Shown piece after piece: positions 12,775 to 24,910 of a stretch of 64,000 nt of DNA. This stretch comes from Hydra vulgaris (Eukaryota; Cnidaria; Hydrozoa; Anthoathecata; Hydridae): contig NC_088931.1 in the NCBI RefSeq assembly GCF_038396675.1, forward strand, positions 64,177,001 through 64,241,000. Direction: 5' to 3'. Position 1 is the stretch's first letter; the number at the start of each line of letters is the position of its first letter. Position numbers and translations under genes: made by a program. The notes beneath the pieces were generated by a model. The model saw only the letters and a list, made by a program, of their open reading frames with translations. It did no database searches and was not told the DNA's origin.

Positions 12775-13320
12775 TAAGACCATAGGCTAAATATCATAAA
12801 ACTTTATTTTAAAAAAAGATTCACGAAAACTGCTGTGAAAACATTTTTGTTATATTTCTAACAATTTTGGAGCATTACCGAACCTCGCTTATAAACGATC
12901 GTTATCAATTATATTTTATACGCGTTAGTTTACTTTTCGTCAATTTTATGCATTACTGACACAAGTAGGTATATGGCACTTTGCAATCAATTTTCTCCGT
13001 AAAAGAATAATCAAAACTTCTCAACGAGGTTGAAGGTCATAGGCTAACTAACATAAAGCTTTATTCATTTTAGAGCAGCCAAGAAAACTGGTATAAAAAC
13101 TATTATTTATTAAGCTAACAATTTCGATGCATTGCCGAAAATAGTAATCAATTATATTTTATACGCGTTAGTTTGCTTGGTGTCAAATTTTATTGACACA
13201 CGTAGGTATATGACACTTTTCAATTATTTTTTCTTTATAGGTTTTCTAAATAAGATTTAAAACCATAGATTAACAGGCTTTATAATTTAAGAATATATAA
13301 AGTAAACGATTCACTGAGTG
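12775..13320. repeat. Tandem duplication, ~250-bp unit, two copies plus a partial third
   Basis: Copy 1 (12775-13010) and copy 2 (13028-13250) share CATAGGCTAA..., the stretch ATTATATTTTATACGCGTTA and GTAGGTATATG in the same order. A third partial copy starts near 13258 with CCATAGATTAACAGGC. Divergence is moderate. Confidence 0.8.
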
Positions 13321-13531
13321 CATCACTGTTCATAAGTGAAGCAAAGTATAGGTTATTGTAATAAAAGTTATTTATGAGCTGAGAAATATTGAGTCGAATT
13401 ATACCAGCAACTGAAATCCTGCATCTTTTCTAAATATTCAATACTCTAATAAGGACTTGTTAAATAGTGATTGACAACAGTTCAGGAGAAGAAATTTGTA
13501 TCTCTGAAAATTATTTTGTCTGGACCATAAG

Positions 13532-13682
13532 CATAGCCGCCGAGAGAATCTTGAATTTTCTACTGGGCCCTGGGAAAGTCTCAAAAAATAAAGAAAAATA
13601 TTAAAATTATTATGAAATTTCAAAAATTATTATTTGGGCACCGGGAATCTTCCTCGTTCACGTCCCTGTCTCGGCAGCCATG
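13532..13682. mobile_element. Small hAT-type MITE with perfect 8-bp target duplication
   Basis: The ends CATAGCCGCCGAGA (left) and CATGGCTGCCGAGA (reverse complement of right) match at 12 of 14 bases. The element is flanked on both sides by ACCATAAG (13524-13531 and 13683-13690). The 151-bp length, 8-bp duplication and CA...TG ends point to a non-autonomous hAT derivative. It has no coding capacity. Confidence 0.85.
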
Positions 13683-13984
13683 ACCATAAGTTGTAGAAAA
13701 GTCGAACCATAAGGTATAATAATTTCACAACCGAATAATTGGGCAGTAGAGAAATCCTAAAATGCTTGCACTGAAAACTTAAAACTTGCGGCCCTCGCCT
13801 TGCGCTTCTGAATGTACCGCGTTTACATTGTTATTCTGTGCAGCTATCTAGTTTTTCATTTTTTCAAAGTTGTTGAAGAAATAATAAAAGTGAAAAAAAA
13901 GTCTCCTTGACTGTTGTGGCTTTGGTCTTATATAGAAGTAATTATGCCGCAAAAAAATCTAAATATGACTTTTTTTTTTTTAAT

Positions 13985-14051
13985 TGGTCTACCTCTCCAC
14001 TCCCCCCCCCCCCTTTCCTAGGATCCTGACTATGACCTGGATCCGCCACTG
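13985..14051. mobile_element. One terminus of a hAT-like element
   Basis: The sequence ends GACCTGGATCCGCCACTG. Its reverse complement, CAGTGGCGGATCCAGGTC, is a widespread hAT/MITE terminus. A C-run precedes it, as in the related elements at 15469-15755 and 59299-59762. The opposite end was not found. Confidence 0.5.
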
Positions 14052-14510
14052 ATAGATGCGAAAACTGGTATAAGAGTTTTGTTTTGTTTTGAAGAGATCA
14101 AAGTATGGTATTTTTTAAAGGTGAATGATGAGAAACTGTGCATTGTTTAGGATCAGAGTAGAGGCGTAAGTCAATTAGAGAAAGTAAATGTTTTCGGTTG
14201 CGTGAAAAGCGAGTTTGAGGTTTACCGATTCCTATAAGAAATTAAATAAAGGCAAATTTTAGCAGAAGTAACACGCAAGATATCCGAGCCATTCTGTTTG
14301 ACAAGCATTAAAGTATTTAAAAACAATAAAGTGTTGGGAAAGTGGAAAAAAGAAACTTAAAAATAAAGAATAAATAAAATAAGTTATATTGAAAGTGGAG
14401 TAGTCTGGCTATTTCAAACTAGTTTAACGAAAAATAGAAGCAATTCGTACATATCTTTGCGCCGATTGTAACATCGTATAACATCGCCAAAAATCTGCAC
14501 CAATACACTA
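14052..14510. other. Nothing recognised
   Basis: Non-coding by eye, without terminal repeats. Confidence 0.4.
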
Positions 14511-14585
14511 AATACCCAGCTAGCATACTACGTTGCCCCAACGTAGTTCAGACCATAACCCAACGTGATTTGATGGCTGGGTATT
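14511..14585. repeat. 75-bp hairpin
   Basis: Arms AATACCCAGC (14511-14520) and GCTGGGTATT (14576-14585) are perfectly complementary. Inside, CTACGTTG and CAACGTAG form a second stem. It could be a very small MITE. Confidence 0.55.
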
Positions 14586-14967
14586 TTATATACTAAAATA
14601 ACAACATGTTTTAATTATATGCTTAATATTTTATTTTAATATATTAATATTTTTATTTGGGGGATAGCTAAAGATCCTTAAAGATACACGGATTTGTAAT
14701 ATTATTAAAATAAGCTTCACTCAAAGTATGTCAACCTGGGTCTCAAATGAAGTGTATAATCATAATATTTTATGAAATATCTACAAAAAGATTTATTTAT
14801 ACTTAAAAAAAAATACAACTAAAAAAGAAAGTTCTTTTGAGACCCGTTTTGGAATGATTTTGAATGTTATTTTTAATAATATTAGGCATCCACGTTATGC
14901 TAACTTGCTAACTTCGGAGATGATATAATTTGCTTGATATCACTAAATTGTTTCCGTACTGCTGTTG

Positions 14968-15166
14968 TTATTTATTTAATAACCAATAAACAGTAACCCT
15001 CTTAACCATACCGTGACTATCAATTTGATCGAGTGTTATTCGTTTAACAATATCCCTGTCAAACCCTGCTTTAAGAAGTTTTCTATTGTAATTTTTACTA
15101 TTTCCAAAGTCATCAAGTTTCATAAATTTGCAGATCTGTTGTAAAGATATTACGTTTTGGTTGATT
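14968..15166 (-). CDS. Unrecognised protein fragment, ~62 codons
   Basis: A minus-strand frame without a strong start reads NVISLQQICKFMKLDDFGNS, then KNYNRKLLKAGFDRDIVKRI, then TLDQIDSHGMVKRVTVYWLL, NK and a stop. The composition is protein-like: mixed charged and hydrophobic, with KRVT and a DxxD pattern. I do not recognise the family. It stands alone between repeats, so a degraded transposon gene is more likely than a host gene. Confidence 0.35.
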
Positions 15167-15468
15167 TATTATTTTTCTTATCTAAAATACTTAAATCATG
15201 ACCTCTTACTTGATTTTAAACAGACTGTATGTCGTGAGTTCTGTTTCATAAATTTCGGTCATGGTTTTGTATAAACAGGTGGTATCAGCTATTTTCTATT
15301 CAGAGTTGTTAATTTTAGTCTTCATTTAGTCAGAGTTATTTTTTAAAAACTATCAATCAATTCTTATAGCGAAAATACATAATTGACTTAACCGGTTCGG
15401 TCGGTTAATGATGCACTCGTTCAGCTATTACAGTCACTTTTAGATACGAAGACAACACTGGGACTAAA

Positions 15469-15755
15469 CAAGGGCGAATCTAGACCATGTTGTAATGGTC
15501 CCAGAACATCTAGTAATCGGGGGGGGGGGGGTAATTTAATTATTAGTAAGCAAGTAATTACTCAATTTAAAATTTTCATCACACAATTTTATTAAAAATG
15601 CTATTTTATTTAGACAACCTCCCTAATTTACTTCCGTTTTTAAACAAATTAGTGTGTTTAATATAAAAATTTACAAAATTAAAAAAATACTAAAATATCT
15701 AAGGATGGGGAGGGGGTGTGATCGCCCGCATTGCCCCTTTCTGGATCCACCCTTG
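15469..15755. mobile_element. Small non-autonomous hAT-like element
   Basis: The left end CAAGGGCGAATCTAGACC and the reverse complement of the right end, CAAGGGTGGATCCAGAAA, are similar. The 8-bp flanks GGACTAAA and GTAATAAA agree at 6 of 8 bases. G/C homopolymers lie inside each end. It has no transposase. Confidence 0.65.
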
Positions 15756-16928
15756 GTAATAAATCCATTACTATATATTACTGGATTACTGGTTACTGGA
15801 TTGTTTTTTTTTTTTTTTTTATTGTTTTTGGTTTAGATAAAACTACCTTAAAACTATTATCATCCAGCTCGATGTATTCATTTTCAAATATGGAGAAAAT
15901 ATCTTATTTGATAATTAAGATATTTTTACTTAATTTGTTATAACACAATATGATATGTTTCATAAAGTTTGTCTCATAAAAAAAACATAATTCTAAATAT
16001 TATTTGGTGCCTAGGTTCTGCCCCCCACCCCAAACGGTTTCGACTACGGTATCTCTTGTATACATATAACAATACCATCATTTCTAAATTACCCACAACT
16101 TTATTGATTGTATCAATAGCAGAATCCCATCATCTGGTTCGATATACAAATCCCATTTTGTCAATAACAGATTAAAAAAAATTCACAACTTAACTTTTAG
16201 ATTTTATTTTTGGCAATTTTAACTTTCAAAATTTCAAACAATTATTATGAGAGGTGGCATATTTATGCGTCAGGGTCTCCGAAGACCTTTAGAGTTTTTA
16301 ACTCCACCCGCACCTCGATGGATTTTAACACAGAAAGTGTTAGCCTTCCTCAAACCCCTCAATTAAAATTTTTCAAGTAATACCATATAGCAGAAGATTT
16401 TTCGAAATTTAGGGCCAATATTTTGGTTTCTTTTGATTGATTTTAAAATCAAGGCTCTTTTTAGGGAGGGTTGTGGTAGCCGTATTCGACCGATTGCACT
16501 GCAAATGCCACCCTTCCTCAATTTCCGTCATTTCTTCTTTTATCTCATAACACGTGGGTGGCCTTTTGTAAAGATAAGTAATAAGAACATACATTAACAA
16601 TATTAATGAATGAAAGATATCAAGTAACTTTTTAAATCAATCAAAATTTGCAATATTGATCCGGTAACTATCAATTTTTGAAAAATTATGACGTAGTTTC
16701 TTGGAACGATAATGGGGAAATCATGCTTTTAAAAATTCAATTAAACCAACTTATCGGCCTGCGACAAATGCAAGTATTAAACTATAAAAACATGAAACAA
16801 GTTCATTATTAAAGTTTACTTTATCGTATTAACTTATAAAAAAATTATTGAATTGAATTATATTAAAATCATTCCTGGTTCAATAAAGCAGTATTTTAGA
16901 AGGAAGTCGGTATAAGTCGGTATTAGTT
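15756..16928. other. No gene recognised
   Basis: The short frames here lack motifs and cross C-rich and T-rich runs. The sequence around 16017-16045 (GCCCCCCACCCC) resembles the homopolymer-rich ends of the small hAT elements, but a matching second end was not found. Confidence 0.4.
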
Positions 16929-17046
16929 CCTATGTATGTATGCATGTATGTATGTATGTATGTATGTATGTATGTTTGTATGTATGTATGTATGTATGTA
17001 TGTATGTATGTATGTATGTATGTATGTATGTATGTATGTATGTATG
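16929..17046. repeat. (TATG)n microsatellite
   Basis: Tetranucleotide repeat with very few interruptions. Open frames across it (MYVCMYVC...) are repeat artefacts. Confidence 0.95.
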
Positions 17047-17402
17047 AATTATATAAAGCATTTGTTGATGAAATTTCAAATTTGGCAGAATTAAAAAAGA
17101 ATCAATTAAGAAAAAGGAAGTGACAATTAATAGAGTGTTTTTAAATAACAAAGGACCTGATGTTGCAATTTGTAAATTTTACAAAAGCTTTACAAAATCG
17201 CTAACTACTTTTTTCTCTAGAGTAATTATCAAAGTTTTAGCCAATATAATATTATCTAAAATTAAGTCTTAAAATACAAGATATTTAATAGTATAAAAAT
17301 AATACTATAAAAAATTTTTAAATAAGAAATTATTCTAATTTATACAAAATATTTAATTTAAACAGCTTTAATTCACAAAAGCTATGCAATTTAAGTATAG
17401 TT

Positions 17403-19122
17403 TTAAACACTTATCAATGAAGGAAATAGTTCAGATAAAGCATCATTAAAGTCAATATTGCTGTCATCATTCATAGTTGTTAATTCATTTGGCAATATGA
17501 AAAAATTATCATCTACAAATCTTTCACCAATTATACTGGTGGATCCATTTTTGGAGTCGAGCCCCACCATGCATTTTTTTGTGTTAGTGCTGAGTGTGAC
17601 GACACCATCAGTTCTGTCATTTGAGCTTGAGTCAGGAGTCGCCAACTCAGACTCTGGGCTAATCGGGCAAGTAAACTCATGGCTTGTATCTGATAAAAAC
17701 TCGTCAACATCAAACTCTTTTGGCTTAGTAAGAATATATTGGGGAGAAAATTTAGATTCTTCTGATACAAGTGTTGTTGATGAAATTGTAACTTCAAAGC
17801 ATGGTCTAATTCCATACTTTGGTTCTTCGTATTCTTCGATATCAAGTAACAACTCAGTCTAAAAACGACAAAAAGCAATCAAAATCAAGTCATTTTTAGA
17901 AAAAGAAAATAACAAATTTAAGATTAAAAAAAATATAAATTATAGATATTATAGATAAAAGGAATCATAACACCTAAAAAAAATAGTAATGTCAAGAATT
18001 TAGAAATTTTTAAACTCAGTTTTATTTTTATCTTTAATTTTTATTTTGAAGCCTGTAGATACTCTGATGCCAAGAGCAGAAGCTCTCCTACACCCTAGAA
18101 GTCTATGTACATATAAATAAAGTTATGAACAAACTCCATTGTTGTTTAAATAAATACAAATTTTAACTTTTGTAAAACTTTAACAACAATAGTATTAATT
18201 CAACAACAAGCAGTTAAACAAACTCAGAGAATATTTATTTAAGAGATAACTGTTTTTTGTTGTTGCTATAAAAACAGGTGCATTTTAATTTATTATAAAG
18301 CTATTATGAGAAAAATAAATAAACCATCCTATTTATTCTTATTTTCATTTATACAACATAAAACTTTAATAATTAAAAAAAAGAAGTAATTACTTGTGAT
18401 TCTTCTCGCACATCGTGACTAATGAAACAAGTATTATCAGTACAATATTCCTCAGCTGGGAAACCACACTAAGCGATGCATGCTCAGATGATAATTCTTC
18501 TTTCTTGATCACAATGTGGTCATGATCAGAAACTGACGGTGTTATTATATGACTGTCATTTTTTTGATATTTGTTTATTGTTGGACAAGTATAATCTTGA
18601 GATGGAGAAGATGGAGGAGTGAGGCCTAATCGTATTTGTAGTTGCATGTTTTTTTCATTGAGATTATGAATTTGTGAACGGAGTTCTTGGTTACTTTTCT
18701 TTAAAAACTTGTTCTAGAGAAAAATTGTATAAGCACAACTCTATTTATTATATATTTAAATTAAGTTGTTTAAAAAAATTATTGTACTTCTTTTTCAATT
18801 CTAGCAAGACATGTCTCCAGATCTTCCATATGAGCTTTTTTTCTGTCTCTAGCTGTCTGTGCAGCTACTCTATTTTTCAATTTTCTAAATTTATCAAAAA
18901 ATAAAGTCATTTTTGAATTTAAAAAGTGTACACAATATATGCTAATAGAAATAGCTCAATTCTGTTTTCTCACCTACGAAGAATCCTTTCATCTACATTT
19001 AAATTATCTAACTTCCTTCTTTTACGACCAGGATAAAGTTCATCTTCTTCAATAGATTCTATAACTTTTTTTGCATCAACTGTTTGTATTGATGCTAGTT
19101 CAAAGTAATTTACTTTCATCAT
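17403..19122 (-). CDS. xbp1: XBP1, bZIP transcription factor of the unfolded protein response
   Basis: Four coding exons: 19122-18974, 18884-18788, 18713-18394 and 17858-17403. Joined, they give the basic region RRKLKNRVAAQTARDRKKAH, nearly identical to vertebrate XBP1. A leucine zipper follows with L/I/L/L/L/L at exact seven-residue spacing across the exon 2/3 join. The protein ends LFPSLISV, matching the LFPQLISV tail of vertebrate XBP1s. That tail is in a different frame from exons 1-3. Removing a 23-nt segment at two hairpins in exon 3 joins the frames, giving about 332 residues. Without removal, translation uses another exon 4 frame, about 297 residues, ending at 17531 and passing through a hydrophobic stretch NIVLIILVSLV. 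XBP1 mRNA is cut by the ER kinase/RNase IRE1 during stress, and the product activates ER chaperone and secretory genes. The donor of exon 2 (GTACAA) is unusual. Confidence 0.93.
18448..18487 (-). promoter_or_regulatory. xbp1: Predicted IRE1 double hairpin in xbp1 exon 3
   Basis: On the mRNA strand, CUGAGC-AUGCAUC-GCUUAG forms a 6-bp stem (one G-U pair) with a 7-nt loop (18487-18469). UUCC-CAGCUGA-GGAA forms a 4-bp stem with a 7-nt loop (18462-18448). The second loop fits the IRE1 consensus CNGCNGN exactly. The first keeps the central GC but has A for C at loop position 1 and U for G at position 6. Cutting after the third loop base in each removes 23 nt (18478-18456). This rejoins G to CU as an Ala codon, the same phase as at the human junction. 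Confidence 0.72.
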
Positions 19123-19193
19123 TTTATTTTTAACTTAAAATCAAAAAAGCATGACATTTTTAAAAAGCATATATATCCCGAAACTACATAAAC

Positions 19194-19196
<3 letters not shown>

Positions 19197-19284
<88 letters not shown>
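19197..19284. repeat. (TA)n microsatellite
   Basis: TA repeat just upstream of the xbp1 start codon region. Confidence 0.95.
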
Positions 19285-19287
<3 letters not shown>

Positions 19288-20590
19288 TTTAGTAATATTA
19301 ATTATATTAAATTCAATATTTATATACCCACTGCTATAGTCTTATAATAAATAATATAAATTTTTAAAAAACAATAGAAAAAACCGACATCGTCAGCAAA
19401 AGCAATTATACTATTGTACTACTACTCCTTAAAATAATATAGAAAAACTTGATTATGTACTTTATTGAGAAAACCTATAACATAAAATAATATAAAAGAA
19501 AAAACTCAAATAGATAGTAAACCTGACTAAAAGTTACACAATGCTAAACTTTTTATTAACTCAATACACAGTTTCATCTTTACAAGCGGATCGAATTTAA
19601 CTTTTAATGATAAAAGTAGTAAAGCCGAACTGGCTCCAATACCTAAAATTAATCTATCTCCTAATATACATACACTGAAAGTGTAAATTTTGAAAACGAT
19701 TGGTTCCGAAACGTAGACAAATACAAAAGCATAGTTTAGAATAAAAGAATAATTTGTGCTCAATATTTATTAATAAATAACGGGGGTAGATAAAAAAATA
19801 CAGTTGTAAATAATAATTTTTTATTTAAGTATTGTATATAAAAAAGTTAAAAGTTTCTTAACAGTAATCAAATTAGTTTATCAAGTATTTAATTTAGTAT
19901 AAAATAATTTAGTTTTAACCTGTTGACTATCAACTTTAAATATTGACACCCGTGTTAATTGAGCTCTGCTTCTGCTTAAGATCACAACAAAATGTTTTGG
20001 AAATATAATGCGTTTAAAAATTAACCCGATAAAAAATGTCTGAAAAACATTGTTAAGATTAGCAGCAAATATACAGAAATATGCACCATGGCAAATATAC
20101 AAAACACCTCAACAATTTAAAACTAAAAATTGTGAAAGAACAATACCGAAGTATTAATGTCACTCAACCAGTAGGCCTGTAAATTAGTTATAAAAAAGTT
20201 CCTTAAATGAAGGAACTTTTACATAACTCAATAATACTGATCTGCACACTAAAGTGTTCATATTGATCTAACCAAATGAACTGTTTTTGCATGTTATTTG
20301 ATGTATTGGAGTTCCGTTTTGGAGTTGATATTGTTATAGGATTATATGTTAGACTACATTTATAACCAGACTTTAATAAAGCTTCATTATATAGAGGAAT
20401 AGTATTTTGAAATATTTCTTTGTTAGATGAATTAATGTATATAAAATAATATATCTTTTTTTAATTTTGTAACGGTTTTTTAATTGTATTTTTGAACGGT
20501 TTTTTCTTGATTTAAATATATGGCCGATGAGTGCCGCAAACGGCATGAAACTTTAAGTACCGTAAAAAAGTTTTTTTTTTTTCATCTTAC
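19285..20590. other. Upstream of xbp1; no gene assigned
   Basis: Contains an 11-bp hairpin (AAAAGTTCCTT...AAGGAACTTTT, about 20188-20220) and two short minus-strand frames without a convincing family. Promoter elements for xbp1 would be expected here but cannot be pinned down by eye. Confidence 0.35.
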
Positions 20591-20593
20591 TTT

Positions 20594-20756
<163 letters not shown>

Positions 20757-21241
20757 TATATTTATATATTTATACTGTGTTTATATGATTACTGAAATTG
20801 GTAATATAAGCTAAATGCTTTTTACATAAATTTTTTGGTTGGTTAAGTTGTGGTCAAAAGAAGGATTTGTAACACGTGTTTCTTTACGATATTTCTACTG
20901 CATTTTACTCATTATCCAGGGAAAAAAATTTTCATTTGTGTTACGGTTCAGAAACCAATGTTCTTTGTTCTGTTTACTTTGTGAAAAAAGACCCTGGTTA
21001 AACAGTATAGTTAACGTTCCTTTCGTTTAAAAAGGCTGCAAAGTTCTTCACAGCCATTTTTTTAGTCATTGCAAAAGATTTTCTAGTAAAAATAAAACAT
21101 TTTTTAAAGATCCGTTGGGTTGAATAAAAATTGGTTTAGTAACAGGATTATAGATCTAGAAAGTTTAAAATATTAGCAAATTTGTAATCTAAACTGGCTT
21201 TAGTGCTTAAGTTATTTACTCAATCTTTTTACATTTGATCT

Positions 21242-21336
21242 TAGGAATGTTAAAACCATCAGCTATGATTCATTAGGAATGTTAAAACCATCAGTAATGA
21301 TTCATTAGGAAATGTTAAAACCATCAGTAATGATTA
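21242..21336. repeat. Three tandem copies of a ~33-bp unit
   Basis: Unit close to AGGAATGTTAAAACCATCAG followed by TAATGATTCATT. The three copies differ by only a few bases, indicating a recent local duplication. Confidence 0.88.
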
Positions 21337-21573
21337 GATTTTTTTTATTAACTAAGAAAGTGAACTTGAGTTAAATTTGTTTTGAATGTTTGACAGCAAA
21401 TCAAGCATGTATTTGAACATTAGCGTAAATAGCATCACCACCACCGGTAGTAGATCTGTCTTTTCTAAAAAATATTAAAAAATTTAAATCAGGTTTCTGT
21501 CATAAAAATTATGACCCAAAAGAGATAAAGTTGAAAAATTTTAAATCAGTGTCTGCCATAACAATGAAACTAT

Positions 21574-23166
21574 AGTTATTGTTAGCAACAGTTAGTCGAC
21601 TAACAACTAACAACAGCTAGTGTTCAAATAGTTTGTTTTGACTAAAATCAATACTTTTTACCCACTTTATATACCAAAGTTGCATATTGGTATATACAGC
21701 AGCTTAAAAATCTTTTAGATATTGATTTAAATAGGGGATTTGTAATTTAAATTAGGACGTTAATTTTGATATTTGGAGTGTACCTGATATTTTGTTAGAT
21801 TTAAATTTGGCTGGTAGTTTTAGATTGTGATAGATGAACGGTTTTAAACTTTCATCTGCTACCCATGTTTTTTTTATTATGTTACTCAAACTAATTATTT
21901 ATTATATATTAACATACAAACATTAAAACTAAGTTTAGATGTTTTTTTTGCTCATGTTCATATATATATGTGGGTAAATTAATGTTATTTTGAGTGAATT
22001 CATATACTTTAAAATAAGTACTCGATAAATCAAATCCTAGCTGTAATATATAATATAATATATAAAATAAAACTTTAACACCCTCCTTGTCAAGTTTTAA
22101 AAAAACTGATCCATTCTAAACGCAACTTGTTTTTCTTGTAACTTTGAAGCTATCTCTTGATTGCACAATCTATTGGTAGAGCAATTAAAAAAGTTTGATT
22201 TTAAGGAAGAAAATAGATCCTTTTAATTCTTTGATAAGTTTCTTTAGATTTTACTTTGCACCATTTAATGATTTTCAGTATTTTTATTATAGACAATAAT
22301 TTTATAAATAATTAGATTTAAAAAAAAGTACGTTAAATAGTTAGTTCGACTTTCGACTATTAAATAGTTCGGCTGTCGACTATTAAGTAGTTCGACTGTC
22401 GACTAAATCTTATATTTTCTAAAGTCGACTAAAATCGACTAATACATTTTTAAAATCGACCAAACCGAATAGAAGTCGATTTAGTTTAAGTATTGGAAGA
22501 ATTTATTTTTTTGAAATAAACTGTAATAAAAACAATTAAGTAATTTATATTCTCTTTTTCTTTTTTAATATCATAACATTTATATAATAATTGAGCAAAA
22601 CAATATGGGAGAAGGGCCACTCCGACAACGGAACAATCCATTCTCAGACCACTATGATTTAGGCACCACCTTAAATACTTGTTATATATTAAAAAGTCAA
22701 TACAATCATATTTACAATATGATTGTATAGATTAATAACATTAAGATTTTGGAGCTTCATAACTTAATTTTGCCCCAGGGCCCTGAGCCAGCTTGGAGCG
22801 ATCCTGTATGAAAGTATTTATGAAAATTGCGACGAGTAAACAAAAGAAAAAAAATTAATGAAATACATAATCGAAAGTTTATAAAAACTAGGTATAAATA
22901 ATGCGAGTAAACAAAAAACTAGATAAAAGTTATAATAGTGCATACTACAGTTATTAAATGAACAAATAAAAGTTAAAGATTGAAAAGTTAAATAGAATGA
23001 AAAGATAAAAGGATTTTAAGATTTTTATTCGACTAAATCGAATTTTAGTCGATTAGCAGAAAGTACTTAGTCAATTTAATCAACTTTTTGATTTTTCGAA
23101 GTCGACTACATTCAACTTTTGACTGGTCAACTTTTAGTCTATTTAGTCAAAGTTGCTAACAGCACT
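21574..23166. mobile_element. Probable non-autonomous hAT element with TCGACTA-rich ends
   Basis: The left edge TTGTTAGCAACAGTTAGTCG (from about 21580) resembles the reverse complement of the right edge, CTGTTAGCAACTTTGACTAA. Clusters of TCGACTA/TAGTCGA lie at 22345-22480 and 23028-23160. Repeated TCGACTA motifs near the ends are typical of some invertebrate hAT elements. No matching 8-bp duplication and no transposase were found, so the borders are tentative. Confidence 0.4.
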
Positions 23167-24329
23167 AAAAAAAAGGCGATCATGAAAATATTCATGAAAT
23201 TAGTCGCATTTTAAAGACGCGTCAGCGCGTCTCCAAAACGGATTTGTTTATTATATTATATAAGTGGAGAAACATCTCCAAATGCGTAGAAATGTGCAAT
23301 TAGTTGGCTAAGATAAGCCGAGTGTTTGTTTAAATCCATTACATAATCTTTTAAATAAGTTAGTTATACTGCAAACGTTTTAATTAAAAATAAATGTTTT
23401 TATAAAAATAAGTTCATTTAATAGTAAATTAAACAATCCAATTTCAATTACTAATGTCTAATTGATTACTGTCTAAATGATGGTCTAATCTATTAATTGC
23501 AAGATTTATTGACACTGAGAGATAAGCATCATTGCATCTCATAAAATATATTTTTAACACTTATTTAACGTCTAAAATCTTAATTATTTTCTAAAACTAT
23601 TAGCTTTTAAGTATAAATCTAAAAGCATGTATAAAACATTGTCGCAAACATTTTCAAGAAAAGCTGCATATCCAAGTTCATTGCAATTTTTCTATCATGA
23701 GTTGCTTGGCAAAAAATTCTATTTCATCTAAAGCTATGACTTTAGAGCAGCAGTTCGAAAGCTTGTAAAGTACGATCTTCCATCTAGCGGGACTTCAACT
23801 AAAAACAATAAGTTCTTTTTTTATTTATTTATTTATTACAATAATCAAACTTATACATAAAAGGTTTAATATTGATAAAGGAAAGCAACAATAGATTTTC
23901 ACGTTTTGACAATTGAGATTGCTGCAGCCAAATTAGTATTATAAAAAATACTTTTAGAAGAATTTACTGTATGTACATCAACTATATCCAGCGCATCCTA
24001 ACCTCCAGCAGCTTGCAATACGGTTTTTAAAAAAAGTGATGACATATGATGGATACCCTTTGATTAGTTGGGTTTTTAAACAGGTCATTTTTTTAAAGCA
24101 TGTGCTGAGTTTGATGAGAAAGCATAAAAAAAGAAAGGATGTATTTGTAGAATAAATTGAGCGTTATTAAACAATATTGCGCGATGTTGGACAACGCCCA
24201 ATAGTGTTCAATATTGTTTAATTTATTCTAGTATAATAAATATCAAGGTCTGGTTTAGTAAGTAGTTAATAATAAGTTCTGGTATAAAAAAACAAAAATC
24301 TAGACTTGATTTAATGTACAGCTGGTACA
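23167..24329. other. No gene recognised
   Basis: AT-rich with short hairpins (AGACGCG...CGCGTCT near 23213-23232). No convincing coding stretch. Confidence 0.4.
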
Positions 24330-24910
24330 GTTTTTTCCATAACTAAAAAGTTATGCAAATTAAAATGCCTTTATGAGACAACCATGCATCTAACCGTCAA
24401 GCCATCAACGTTAGCCATAGTATTATTAATTAGTTATTACGAAAACGCACTTCTATTACTTTGCACTTCTCAAAGTTGAAATTCATAAAACAGTTGTGCA
24501 ACCAATTTAAAGCGTTGTCGGTGTCCGCTCGCAGTTTTTCATAATTAAAAGAAAACTGATTGACACCAATAACTCATATAATTTTGCCATCATTGGCGTA
24601 TAATTTGGTATAGTAAAGAATGCAGTCTGGTAAGTTATTGATAAAGAACACAAATAGCAGAGATGCAAGTACTGATCTATGAGATCCAAATTAATTTTGA
24701 TTGATTAGCTGGTCTAAAATACCAGAAGCATCAATCTTATGAAGACGTCGTTTCGTGACAATGTGTTGAATGCTTTGGCAAAGTCGGTAAAAAATTTTAA
24801 CTTGGTTTCCACGGTCAACTGCTTCCGTTAAAATGTTACGGGGTTCAATCAGGTTTTTAACGCAGCATTTGTGATGTACAAATCCATGTTGAGACTTTGA
24901 TATTAGGTTG
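24330..24910 (-). pseudogene. Decayed LINE reverse transcriptase
   Basis: Minus-strand reading across frames shows NILTEAVDRGNQVKIF, then FAKAFNTLSRNDV-like sequence (FxKAFDxVxH of LINE RT), INNLPDCIL, and LYANDGKII standing for the YADD box. It ends with ADTDNALNWLHNCFMNFNFE and KCKVIEV (the LxxWxxxxxMxFNxxKC motif). The order and spacing are those of a CR1/Jockey/RTE-like RT. Many stops and frame changes are present, so it is an old dead copy. Confidence 0.7.

Noticed and set aside
16930-17151. Open frames MYVCMYVC and HTYIHTYI
   Set aside because: Translations of the (TATG)n microsatellite on the two strands.
17458-17862. 134-codon plus-strand frame opposite xbp1 exon 4
   Set aside because: It is the antisense of the xbp1 coding exon with no motif of its own.
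19527-19763. 78-codon minus-strand frame with KIYTFSVCILGDRLILGIGA, faintly like the VYTLSVSGDRLIVGTAG strand of the WD-repeat protein BUB3
   Set aside because: The likeness covers about 20 residues with an insertion, and the expected WD blade does not follow. It could be a chance match or a very old pseudogene piece.
22600-22815. A small element between GGGAGAAGGGCCACTCCG and CTTGGAGCGATCCTG
   Set aside because: The two ends do not form a convincing inverted repeat and no duplication was found.
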